In this document: piece after piece, positions 16,319-24,782 of the stretch
How the letters are laid out: every line of letters begins with the position of its first letter
Numbering within the stretch: the first letter of the stretch is position 1
From: JAVBTR01 sp031556065
Lineage (GTDB): Bacteria > Bacillota > Clostridia > Christensenellales > Aristaeellaceae
Length of the DNA: 64,000 nucleotides
Assembly (NCBI GenBank): GCA_031556065.1
Contig: JAVBTR010000039.1
Location: forward strand, 1 to 64,000
Direction of reading: 5' to 3'
Program-made: the position numbers and the translations under genes
The notes under the pieces: model-generated
The model's input: the letters and a program-made list of their open reading frames with translations, nothing else
The model's database searches: none
What the model was told of the DNA's origin: nothing

Positions 16319-17650
16319 ATGAAAAAACTGCTCGCATTGTTCCTATGCGTATCGATGCTCTTATCGCTGGGCATCACAGCATTAGCGGAGGGGGATGGCC
16401 GCGTCCATATCACCTATTCTTTCTGGGGAACTCCCGATGAATCCGTTGCCACACAGGCTGTGCTGGATGCATACAATGCTTCTCAGGACAAAATTTTCGT
16501 TGAACTGATGTGTATCCCCAACGAACAGTACACCACCAAGCTGCAGTCCCTTGCTATTTCCGATCAGCTGCCTGACTGCGGCATTATGAACGAGAATGGC
16601 ACCCTGGCCTTTGCCAATGCGGGTCTGCTGGCCGACGTGTCCGACATGTACGCAGGCAAGGATTCTCAGCCCCTGGACAGCGTCACCTTCAAAAAGGACG
16701 GTGTCACCCCTGTTGCCTATTCCGGCAGCAACGAAATCCTGATGCTGTATTACAACAAGGATATGTTCGACGCCGCTGGCCTCCCCTATCCTTCCGCCAC
16801 TGCTGATGGCGCATACTCTTGGGAAGAGTTCATTGAAGTAGCCAAGAAATTGACCATCGACAAAGATGGCAAGCATCCCGGCGAAGAAGGCTTCGATGCC
16901 GACAACATCGTGCAGTATGGCTGCGTAGTGGATAACTGGACCTGGCAGCTGGAAGTTTGGGCAAAATCCAACGGCGGCGCATGGTTCTCCAAGGATGGCA
17001 AAGAATGCCTGATTAACTCCCCTGAAACCATTGCCTCCATCCAAAAGGTGGCAGACCTTACTCTGGTGGAGCATGTGATGCCCCTGTACCTGGGCCTTGC
17101 CGATGAAGGTATCATCCGTTCTGTAGCAGCCGGCAACGTTGCCATGGCAACTGGCGGCGCATGGAACATGGGTACCTGCATGTCTTCCTCCGGCATCAAC
17201 TTCGGCATCGGCGTTCTGCCCTACATGGAAGAAAAAGTGACCATTTGCACCTCTGGCCCCCAGATCGTTTTCGCCAGCAGCAAGCACCTGGCCGAAGCCA
17301 AGGAATTCATCGCATGGTACACCCAGGAAGAAAACAGCTGGTTCTTGATTGACAGCGGCATCTGGATGCCCTTGCTGGAAAAATACTATGAAGAGGGCGA
17401 AGCCATGGATCGTTGGCTCAAGTCCGAAAACTTCCCCATCAAGGATTATGACATGGCCAAATCCGTTCTGGTAGACTACACCAAGGCTTACTCCCAGTCT
17501 ACCTGCTGGTACTACACCCCCAACACCAGCGTGTTCATCGATATGCTGCGTTCGGTGCTAAGCCCTGTATGGACTGGCGAAAAGACCGCTGAAGAAGTGA
17601 TCACCGCTAACTTCGACGCCTTGGCCCAGACCATCGAAGAGGATTTCTAA
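16319..17650 (+). CDS. sugar ABC transporter substrate-binding protein (family 1)
   Basis: 443 aa. Signal peptide MKKLLALFLCVSMLLSLGI with likely cleavage after ALA; no lipobox is evident, which is unusual for a Gram-positive binding protein. The mature part has the extracellular solute-binding family 1 pattern (ITYSFWGTPDES, many aromatic residues for sugar stacking). The start is the ATG at 16319, after GGTGG. First gene of the importer operon; no ATPase gene is present, so it probably uses a shared MsmX-type ATPase. The likely ligands are arabinose oligosaccharides, judged from the GH127 gene. Confidence 0.9.
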   Translation: MKKLLALFLCVSMLLSLGITALAEGDGRVHITYSFWGTPDESVATQAVLDAYNASQDKIFVELMCIPNEQYTTKLQSLAISDQLPDCGIMNENGTLAFANAGLLADVSDMYAGKDSQPLDSVTFKKDGVTPVAYSGSNEILMLYYNKDMFDAAGLPYPSATADGAYSWEEFIEVAKKLTIDKDGKHPGEEGFDADNIVQYGCVVDNWTWQLEVWAKSNGGAWFSKDGKECLINSPETIASIQKVADLTLVEHVMPLYLGLADEGIIRSVAAGNVAMATGGAWNMGTCMSSSGINFGIGVLPYMEEKVTICTSGPQIVFASSKHLAEAKEFIAWYTQEENSWFLIDSGIWMPLLEKYYEEGEAMDRWLKSENFPIKDYDMAKSVLVDYTKAYSQSTCWYYTPNTSVFIDMLRSVLSPVWTGEKTAEEVITANFDALAQTIEEDF

Positions 17651-17665
17651 ATCGAACAAAACTGA

Positions 17666-17691
17666 GGGGAAGCGTTCGGTAACGCTTCCCC
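17666..17691 (+). terminator. intercistronic hairpin after binding-protein gene
   Basis: A perfect 11-bp stem GGGGAAGCGTT/AACGCTTCCCC with loop CGGT is followed by TTTCGTTTG. It probably reduces transcription into the permease genes or protects the upstream mRNA, giving more binding protein than permease. Confidence 0.7.
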
Positions 17692-17721
17692 TTTCGTTTG
17701 AACAGGAGGTTACGGTTTAAG

Positions 17722-18636
17722 ATGAGCAACGCTGCAAAAAAGGCTCGAAACAAGATGCACAGGGCAGAATCCAGGGCGGCGTACGTCCTCCTGTTTCCCT
17801 CCATTGTGGGTTTGAGCTGCATTACCTATATTCCCTTATTATGCGTTTTTATTTTAAGCTTCTTCAGCTGGAAGGGTTTTGATACCGCACGTTTTGTAGG
17901 CTTTAGCAACTATATTCGCCTTTTCACCAAGGATTTTTACTTTTACGATTCTGTGGAAGCCACCATTAGATATGCCCTGCTGGCTGTTGGAGGCAGTATG
18001 GTTTGGTCGCTGCTGATCGCTATGCTGCTTAACCGCAAAATCCCTGCAAGGGGCTTTTTCCGTGCTATGTTTTACCTGCCTTATGTTTTGCCCGCAATGG
18101 CCGTATACCTTGGCTGGGGCTGGCTGTACGATTATAACCATGGGTTTTTCAACAACATACTTATGAACCTGGGCTTGGGCAAAACCATGTTTCTAGATAC
18201 CGCAGCCATGGTCATTCCCTCTTTAAGCCTGATCGCCGTATGGCTTTCCGGCAACCTGATCGTGATTTTTCTGGCAGGCCTGCAGAATGTGCCGCGCATT
18301 TACCACGAAGCGGCCGAGATCGATGGCGCTAACGCATGGCAACGTTTTTGGCAGATCACCATCCCCTGCATGACCCCCATTATTTTTTATAACCTGCTCA
18401 TGGCACTGGTGACCAATTTCCAGGTGGTTACCCCCGCACTGGCGCTGACCAGCGGTGGCCCTGGCAATTCAACCACCTTTATCAGCTATTTATTGTACCG
18501 TTATGCCTTCCAGGACAATAAGCTTGGCTACGGAAGCGCCATTGCCGTTGTGTTTTTTCTGGTGATTGCCGTATTTACAGGCATTCTCTTTGCCACCAGC
18601 AAATCCTGGATCTTTTATGAAGGAGACGATAAATAA
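17722..18636 (+). CDS. sugar ABC transporter permease (MalF/UgpA type)
   Basis: 304 aa with six transmembrane helices and the EAA loop YHEAAEIDGANAWQRFWQITIP, where the ATPase docks. The ATG at 17722 has AGGAGG 12 bases upstream, a long but usable spacing. It overlaps the next permease start by one base. Forms the membrane channel with the following permease. Confidence 0.93.
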   Translation: MSNAAKKARNKMHRAESRAAYVLLFPSIVGLSCITYIPLLCVFILSFFSWKGFDTARFVGFSNYIRLFTKDFYFYDSVEATIRYALLAVGGSMVWSLLIAMLLNRKIPARGFFRAMFYLPYVLPAMAVYLGWGWLYDYNHGFFNNILMNLGLGKTMFLDTAAMVIPSLSLIAVWLSGNLIVIFLAGLQNVPRIYHEAAEIDGANAWQRFWQITIPCMTPIIFYNLLMALVTNFQVVTPALALTSGGPGNSTTFISYLLYRYAFQDNKLGYGSAIAVVFFLVIAVFTGILFATSKSWIFYEGDDK

Positions 18637-19514
18637 TGATTATAGAGCAAGTCAAACAAAAAAATGCTTTCCAATCCCGGCGAAAAAAAGAAGCCTTTTT
18701 CAACGGTTTCAGTTTCTTCCTGCTTGTTTTATTAACCATCATCGTCATGTTCCCCATTTACTGGATCTTCAGGTCTTCTCTTATGAACAATGCGGAACTG
18801 TATGCCTATCCCCCTGCCTTCTTGCCGCCCAACTGGCGGTTTGAAAACTATGCCGCCACGCTTAAAGAATTCCCCTTTTGGTCATATCTGAAAAACACCT
18901 TCACGATCATTCTGCCCTCTGTTATCGGTGCGACCATCACCGCCACTATGGGTGGCTACGCCTTTGCAAGGCTTCGTTTCCGCGGCAAAAAGCTGCTTTT
19001 CGGTATGTGCGTAGGCTCTATGCTTTTGCCCAGCATGGTCACCCTGGTGCCGTTGTATGTAGGCTGGACCCGGCTGCTTGGCATGGGCAACACCTATTGG
19101 CCTTTGATTCTGCCCCATTTTTGCGGCGGCGGTGCGTTTAACATCTTTTTAGTCCGCCAATTTATAAAAACCGTTCCCCGGGAACTGGACGAAGCGGCCA
19201 CCATCGACGGCTGCGGCTTTTATCGCATCCTGGTTTCCATTATCATACCTGCTATCAAATCCGCCATGATTGTCATTGCATTGCTTAAATTCATTGAACT
19301 ATGGAACGATCTACTGCAGCAGACCATCTATATCGACAAACAAGAAAATTTTACCATTGTGCTGGGTCTGTCGCTGTTTAAGGGTTCACTCAAATCCGAT
19401 TGGTCCAAGATCATGTGTGCCACCTGCATGGCCTTCGTTCCCGGCGTATTGTTTTATCTATTAGGGCAGCGCTACTTTGTAGAAGGCATTGTGATGACAG
19501 GCATGAAAAACTAG
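18636..19514 (+). CDS. sugar ABC transporter permease (MalG/AraQ type)
   Basis: 292 aa with six helices and the EAA motif LDEAATIDGCGFYRILVSIIIP. Translationally coupled to the preceding permease (TAATG). AGGAG lies upstream inside that gene. Second half of the carbohydrate uptake channel. Confidence 0.93.
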   Translation: MIIEQVKQKNAFQSRRKKEAFFNGFSFFLLVLLTIIVMFPIYWIFRSSLMNNAELYAYPPAFLPPNWRFENYAATLKEFPFWSYLKNTFTIILPSVIGATITATMGGYAFARLRFRGKKLLFGMCVGSMLLPSMVTLVPLYVGWTRLLGMGNTYWPLILPHFCGGGAFNIFLVRQFIKTVPRELDEAATIDGCGFYRILVSIIIPAIKSAMIVIALLKFIELWNDLLQQTIYIDKQENFTIVLGLSLFKGSLKSDWSKIMCATCMAFVPGVLFYLLGQRYFVEGIVMTGMKN

Positions 19515-19538
19515 TTGATCTCATAGGAGGATAACGCC

Positions 19539-21398
19539 ATGACTAATCTTGCCAAAGGGCTTTCTTTGCGGGACGTTCAGATCACCGACGCATTCTGGGC
19601 ACCACGGCAACGCCTAATAACAGACGTTACCATTCCTTATATGGAGCAAATTTTAAGGGATGAAGTACACGGCGCGGAGCCTTCTCATGCCATCATGAAC
19701 TTCAAGATTGCCGCAGGCGAAGAAACCGGCAAGCACTACGGTATGGTTTTTCAAGATTCCGATGTGTATAAATGGCTTGAAGCTGCTGCCTATGCTCTTG
19801 CACTCAAGCCTGACCTAGCCCTTGAAGTGCGGATGGATAAAATGATTGCCACCATCGAAAAGGCCCAGCAGCCAGACGGCTATCTAAACACCTATTTTCA
19901 ATTGGTGGAGCCGGAATACCGCTGGCAGAACCTTTTGGAATGCCACGAGCTCTATTGCGCCGGGCATCTAATGGAAGCCGCTACAGCCTATTATGAAGCT
20001 CTTGGCAAAACAAACCTTCTAACCGTGGCTGAAAAATTCGCGCAACATATCATCAAACAGTTTGGTGACGAAGGTTTGGAGGGGATACCTGGCCATCAGG
20101 AGGTCGAGATCGGGTTAATGCGTTTATACCATGTAACAGACAATGACGCTTACCTACATATGGCGGAACGCTTTCTCGCCTTGCGCGGGCAAGACCCCGA
20201 TTACTTCATCAAACACACTAAAAAGAACCCTGCTACGCATTATGGCGGCTATGATCTGGACCCTGCAGATACTGTTTACAACCAAAGCTACGCACCTGTT
20301 AAGGAGCAAAACGAGGGCCGGGGGCACGCGGTGCGCTGTGTGTATATGCTCATTGCCATGGCAGACGTAGCCGCCGCCAAGGGCGATGCCGCCTTACAGC
20401 GCGCCTGTGAACGGATGTTTGAAAACATTACCGGGCGGCGTATGTATGTAACCGGTACCATTGGTTCCTCCGCCCATCACGAATCCTTTTCCGAGGATTT
20501 CGATTTACCCAATGACCGGGGCTATGGCGAAACCTGTGCGTCTGTTGCCATGTTCTTCTTCGGGCAAAAAATGCTGCTCTTATCTCCCCAGGGCAAGTAT
20601 GCAGACTTGATGGAAAAGGAAGTATATAACGCCGCTCTGGCGGGGATGCAGTTGGACGGCAAGCGGTTTTTCTACGTGAATCCCCTTGAAGTGGATCCTG
20701 CCCTGTCCGGGTCTGCTAAGGGGCTTGAGCATGTCTTGCCCCAGCGCCCTCAATGGCATGCCTGCGCCTGCTGCCCCCCCAACCTGGCCCGTTTGATCGC
20801 CTCCCTTGGCAAATACCTTTGGAGTGAGAATAGCGATACCCTCTACAGCCATCTTTTCATCGGCAATCAAATGCATAGCCAGGCCGCAGATATCACCCTT
20901 ACCACCGGTTATCCCTGGCAGGGGGATGTAAACTATCTGATCGAAGCCTGCCACAAAGAAGGTTTTACCCTTGCCATCCATGTCCCTTCGCACGTGGAAT
21001 CCTTTACGCTGCTGATCAATGGCGTGCCCACATCGCTCACCCCAAGGGATGGTTATCTCTACATCAACCGCAGCTGGCAGAAAAACGATCTGGTGCAGCT
21101 CCAATTCCCCTTAACCTGCCGCCGTCTTTATGCGGACGAGCGTGTTAGAGATAATCTGGGCTGTGTATCCCTTGCCCGCGGGCCTTTTGTCTATTGTCTT
21201 GAGGGTATCGATAATCAGGTTCCTCTTGCCAATCTTCACTTACCCCAAAACGCCGCTGTGCAAGCCCTGGCTTATGATGATACCCTGCTGGGCGGCATCG
21301 TGCCTATTACTTCAAAAGATGCCGCCCTCTATGCCATTCCCTACTATGCGTGGAGCAACCGTGGCAAAACCGCTATGCGGGTTTGGATTCATGAATAA
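19539..21398 (+). CDS. GH127 beta-L-arabinofuranosidase
   Basis: 619 aa, DUF1680/GH127 family, cytoplasmic (no signal peptide). By alignment from memory with Bifidobacterium HypBA1, E315 matches the acid/base, and E331, C333 and the cysteines of the HACACCPPN segment (C409, C411, C412) match the zinc site and cysteine nucleophile. It removes beta-L-arabinofuranose from imported arabino-oligosaccharides. It lies 25 bp after the permease with AGGAGG upstream, so import and hydrolysis are co-expressed under the LacI regulator. A related GH127 specificity cannot be excluded. Confidence 0.9.
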   Translation: MTNLAKGLSLRDVQITDAFWAPRQRLITDVTIPYMEQILRDEVHGAEPSHAIMNFKIAAGEETGKHYGMVFQDSDVYKWLEAAAYALALKPDLALEVRMDKMIATIEKAQQPDGYLNTYFQLVEPEYRWQNLLECHELYCAGHLMEAATAYYEALGKTNLLTVAEKFAQHIIKQFGDEGLEGIPGHQEVEIGLMRLYHVTDNDAYLHMAERFLALRGQDPDYFIKHTKKNPATHYGGYDLDPADTVYNQSYAPVKEQNEGRGHAVRCVYMLIAMADVAAAKGDAALQRACERMFENITGRRMYVTGTIGSSAHHESFSEDFDLPNDRGYGETCASVAMFFFGQKMLLLSPQGKYADLMEKEVYNAALAGMQLDGKRFFYVNPLEVDPALSGSAKGLEHVLPQRPQWHACACCPPNLARLIASLGKYLWSENSDTLYSHLFIGNQMHSQAADITLTTGYPWQGDVNYLIEACHKEGFTLAIHVPSHVESFTLLINGVPTSLTPRDGYLYINRSWQKNDLVQLQFPLTCRRLYADERVRDNLGCVSLARGPFVYCLEGIDNQVPLANLHLPQNAAVQALAYDDTLLGGIVPITSKDAALYAIPYYAWSNRGKTAMRVWIHE

Positions 21399-21412
21399 AG
21401 CCAGTTAAAAAG

Positions 21413-21443
21413 GCCCTCTGCTTACCGCCAGTAAGCAGAGGGC
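21413..21443. terminator. terminator between convergent genes
   Basis: A perfect 13-bp stem GCCCTCTGCTTAC/GTAAGCAGAGGGC with loop CGCCA. On the minus strand it is followed by TTTTT, on the + strand only by TATCTC, so it is strongest for the leftward citrate synthase transcript but probably serves both genes. Confidence 0.75.
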
Positions 21444-21487
21444 TATCTCTTATGGTATCTCGTAGAAACGGCGCAACATTTAAGGTT

Positions 21488-21598
21488 GCCCAAATAGGTG
21501 CAGATGTGGGCGCAACGCAAAACTGTCCGCCAGAAGCGTACAAATCGTACGCTGACAAGGCGGTTTTGCGTTAAGCCCGCAGATGGGCCTATTTCGGC
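21488..21598. repeat. intergenic repeat family 2, full inverted copy
   Basis: A 111-bp imperfect inverted repeat: arms of about 50 bp share AACGCAAAAC and CCGCC blocks and end in GCC(C/G)AAATAGG. The centre is AGCGTAC-aaatc-GTACGCT. The right end contains the stop codon of the citrate synthase gene. One arm recurs, diverged, after kduD at 31381-31427. Confidence 0.65.
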
Positions 21599-22968
21599 GA
21601 CCGTTCATCCATGGGGATATATTCCCGGCGTTCCTGCACGCAGGTATACGCCGGACGGATAATCTTGCCCGCGTTGATTAGCTCTTCCAGTCGATGAGCG
21701 CTCCAGCCGGAAATACGGGCAATAGCGAAAATGGGCGTATAGAGCTCCATGGGCAGCCCCAGCATCTTGTAGGTGAAGCCAGAATAAAAGTCGATATTGG
21801 CGCTGACGCCCTTATAAATCCGCCGTTCCTTGGCAATGATCTCCGGTGCCAGACGTTCTACCTTCTGGTACAAGGCATATTCCTTATCCAAACCTTTTTC
21901 CTTGGAAAGCTTGCCTACAAAGCTCTTAAGCATGTCCGCCCGAGGGTCGGAAATAGAATACACTGCGTGGCCCATGCCATAAATCAAGCCTTGCTTGTCA
22001 TAGGCCTGCTTGCTTAAAAGCTTGGCCAGATAAGCACTGATCTCAGCTTCGTTTTCCCAATCCTTTACGTTCTTCTTAAGATCGTCGAACATGCCCACAA
22101 CCTTAATGTTCGCACCGCCATGACGGGGACCTTTTAAAGAGCCTAACGCCGCCGCAATGGCCGAATAAGTATCCGTTCCGGAGGAGGAAACCACATGAGT
22201 GGTAAAGGTGGAGTTATTGCCGCCGCCATGCTCCGCGTGGAGCACCAGCGCCAAATCCAGCACCTTGGCTTCCAGCTGTGTATAGTTCCTATTGGAACGC
22301 AAAAGCCGCAGAATGTTTTCCGCTGTGGAAAGCTCTGCCTTGGGCTGATGGATATACAGGCTCTTTTGCTTATAATAATGCCGGTAGCTCTGATAAGCGT
22401 ATACGCTCATCAACGGGAACAGGGCGATCAATTGCAAGCACTGGCGCAGAACATTTTCATAAGAGGTATCGTCCGCGTTGTCGTCGTAAGCGTAAAGGGT
22501 CAGCACACTTCTGGCCAGGGCATTCATCATATCGGCGCTGGGGGCCTTCATAATAATATCCCGCACGAAATTCACCGGTAACAGGCGGTAATCCGCCAGC
22601 AAGGCGTTAAAATCCTGAAGCTGCTGTTGGTTGGGCAGCTGGCCAAACAAAAGCAAATAGGTGCTTTCTTCAAAGCCAAACCGCTTATCGCCCATAAACC
22701 CTTTGGCCAAATCACGCACATCGTAACCACGATAAAACAATCGGCCCTCGCAAGGCACCGATTGCCCATCCACCATTTGAGAAGATTGAATTTCGGATAT
22801 TTCTGTAAGCCCGGTTACAACGCCCTTACCGTTTAAGTCGCGCAGACCCCGCTTCACATCGTACTTTAAATACATATCCGGCGTAATATGGTTATTATCC
22901 ACACATAATGCTGTAAGTGATTGTATATCTTTTGTCACTTCTGAAGAATTGCGGTATTTCTTTTCCAT
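21589..22968 (-). CDS. gltA: citrate synthase
   Basis: 459 aa. Condenses oxaloacetate and acetyl-CoA. Active-site regions are HAEHGGGNNSTFT, GMGHAVYSISDPRA (His) and the Asp in ANIDFYSGFTYKM. The start is the ATG at 22968, 9 bases after GGGAGGG. It is monocistronic with its own promoter. No aconitase or isocitrate dehydrogenase gene is near, so it probably serves glutamate synthesis in an incomplete cycle. A 2-methylcitrate synthase activity is an alternative, but no prp genes are present. Confidence 0.9.
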   Translation of the reverse strand: MEKKYRNSSEVTKDIQSLTALCVDNNHITPDMYLKYDVKRGLRDLNGKGVVTGLTEISEIQSSQMVDGQSVPCEGRLFYRGYDVRDLAKGFMGDKRFGFEESTYLLLFGQLPNQQQLQDFNALLADYRLLPVNFVRDIIMKAPSADMMNALARSVLTLYAYDDNADDTSYENVLRQCLQLIALFPLMSVYAYQSYRHYYKQKSLYIHQPKAELSTAENILRLLRSNRNYTQLEAKVLDLALVLHAEHGGGNNSTFTTHVVSSSGTDTYSAIAAALGSLKGPRHGGANIKVVGMFDDLKKNVKDWENEAEISAYLAKLLSKQAYDKQGLIYGMGHAVYSISDPRADMLKSFVGKLSKEKGLDKEYALYQKVERLAPEIIAKERRIYKGVSANIDFYSGFTYKMLGLPMELYTPIFAIARISGWSAHRLEELINAGKIIRPAYTCVQERREYIPMDERSPK

Positions 22969-23002
22969 GATTGTATTCCCTCCCATTCTACCATCTACAC
23001 TC

Positions 23003-23032
23003 ACTTTACACCAAAAGAAAAAAAGCCGTCAA
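23003..23032 (-). promoter_or_regulatory. citrate synthase promoter
   Basis: Minus strand TTGACG (23027-23032), 18-bp spacer and TAAAGT (23003-23008), with a short leader before the ribosome binding site. Confidence 0.5.
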
Positions 23033-23060
23033 GCGGTAAAACATAGAAAGTACAACCTGC

Positions 23061-24782
23061 CTAGTTAAAACCTGCCTCGTACAACTGCCTGTACAGGCCC
23101 CGTTTCCCAAGCAATTCCTCATGTGTACCCTGTTCCTTGATCTGGCCCGCTTCCATCACCAGAATGGAATCCGCATCCAAGATGGTAGAAAGCCGGTGGG
23201 CGATCACAAAACAGGTGCGGCCTTTCATAAGGGTGTGCAGGGCTTTTTGCAGCTGAATTTCAGTAAGGGGGTCCACATTGGAAGTCGCTTCATCCAGGAT
23301 CATCATACCGGGGTTTAAAAGCATGGCTCTGGCTATAGTTATTAATTGCTTTTCACCCTGGGAAAGGCTGCCCCCATCTGGTCGGATTAAGGTCTGGTAG
23401 CCTTTGGGCAAACGCTTAATAAAGGGATGCGCCAGGGCCGATTTAGCCGCGGCGATGATCTCTTCATCGGTGGCATCCTTTTTGCCAAAGGCGATGTTAT
23501 CTCCGATGGTGCCTTCAAAAAGCCAGACGTCCTGCAAAACCATACCAAAGTTCACCCGAAGGCTATCCCGGGTGCAGTCTTGAATATCGGTGCCGTCGAT
23601 AAAAATAGCGCCTTGATCGGGGGCATAGAAATTCATTAGCAGGTTCACCATGGTGGTTTTGCCAGCACCGGTAGGCCCCACGATGGCTACCTTCTGGCCA
23701 GGCTGCACCTGGGCGGAAAAGTGGCGGATCATAGGCTGGCCGCTTTCATAAGCAAAGCTGACATCCTCAAAGGCCACCTGGCCTTGGGCCTTGCTAAGGG
23801 GGGCTTTATTGGCATCGCTGGGTTCCTCCGGTTCATCCATCAAAGAAAAGAACCGTTCCGCCGCCGCCATAGCTCCCTGGAGGTTGGTAACCACCGCGGA
23901 CACATCGTTCAAAGGCTTGGCAAACTGGGTGGAATAAGAAAGCACACCGGAAATCTGGCCAACGGTCAGGCCCCCTGCCACCCCGGCCATGCCGCTGATA
24001 AGCCCTACCAGCATGTATGCCCCGTTGTTCACAAAGCGGGTGGAAGGGTTCACCAGTGCAGAAAAGAACTGGGCCTTCTGGCCACAGACATAGAGCTTTT
24101 GGTTCACGCCCCTGGCCTGTTCTTCACGCTCGGCCTCAAGGCCATAGGCCTTGGCCGCCAAGAAATGGGCGGTATATTCCTCTACACAATCGTTATATTC
24201 CCCCACCCGCCGCTGCTGTTCCCGAAAATGGCCGGAAGCGTTTTTTGCGATAAAGCTGCCCACAAACATGGCCACAGGCGCTACCAGCACCACCGCCACG
24301 CCTACGCCACCGTTGAGGTACAGCATCATTGCCAGGGAACCGATAATACTGATCACCCCAGGAATAATCTGGGTCAGGGCCTGAAAAAGCCCCTCACCGA
24401 TCAGCTCGGAATCGTTTGAAAACCGGCTAATCAAATCCCCCTTATGGGCGTTATCGAAAAAGGCGATAGGCAAGCGGGACAATTTGTGAAAGCCTGCCTG
24501 GCGCATATCCCGTACTAAAAGATTACTTAAACGAATAGCAAACAGGCTAACAAACCAGCCGCCCAAGCAATTAAAAACCACCGTAAGGGCCAAGAAAACG
24601 AGCTTTGGCATCAGCCCAGCAAAATCCACCTGACCAGGGCCTAAAATATGATCGATGGCTTGACCCACCAGTAAAGGGTAGATGATACCCGCCAGCCCGC
24701 CAATCAGGGATGCGCAAAGGATCATAGCCAATTGGCGGGGATAGCGGACAATATAGGCCAGGCTTCGGCGAAGCATTTTCAT
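23061..24782 (-). CDS. ABC exporter half-transporter with canonical ATPase site
   Basis: 573 aa: six-helix membrane domain (about 1-310), then the ATPase with Walker A GPTGAGKT, signature LSQGEKQLITIARAM and Walker B MMILDEATSNVD with the catalytic Glu present. It starts within the last codons of the preceding exporter gene (ATGA, 4-bp overlap), so the pair forms a heterodimer of the BmrCD/TM287-288/LmrCD type. Likely drug or lipid export; the substrate is unknown. Confidence 0.93.
   Translation of the reverse strand: MKMLRRSLAYIVRYPRQLAMILCASLIGGLAGIIYPLLVGQAIDHILGPGQVDFAGLMPKLVFLALTVVFNCLGGWFVSLFAIRLSNLLVRDMRQAGFHKLSRLPIAFFDNAHKGDLISRFSNDSELIGEGLFQALTQIIPGVISIIGSLAMMLYLNGGVGVAVVLVAPVAMFVGSFIAKNASGHFREQQRRVGEYNDCVEEYTAHFLAAKAYGLEAEREEQARGVNQKLYVCGQKAQFFSALVNPSTRFVNNGAYMLVGLISGMAGVAGGLTVGQISGVLSYSTQFAKPLNDVSAVVTNLQGAMAAAERFFSLMDEPEEPSDANKAPLSKAQGQVAFEDVSFAYESGQPMIRHFSAQVQPGQKVAIVGPTGAGKTTMVNLLMNFYAPDQGAIFIDGTDIQDCTRDSLRVNFGMVLQDVWLFEGTIGDNIAFGKKDATDEEIIAAAKSALAHPFIKRLPKGYQTLIRPDGGSLSQGEKQLITIARAMLLNPGMMILDEATSNVDPLTEIQLQKALHTLMKGRTCFVIAHRLSTILDADSILVMEAGQIKEQGTHEELLGKRGLYRQLYEAGFN

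Noticed and set aside
16382..17287. 301-residue open frame antisense to the sugar-binding protein
   Set aside because: It lies wholly within a strongly supported gene, has no ribosome site or family resemblance, and its composition (His/Gly/Val-rich) is that of a shadow frame.
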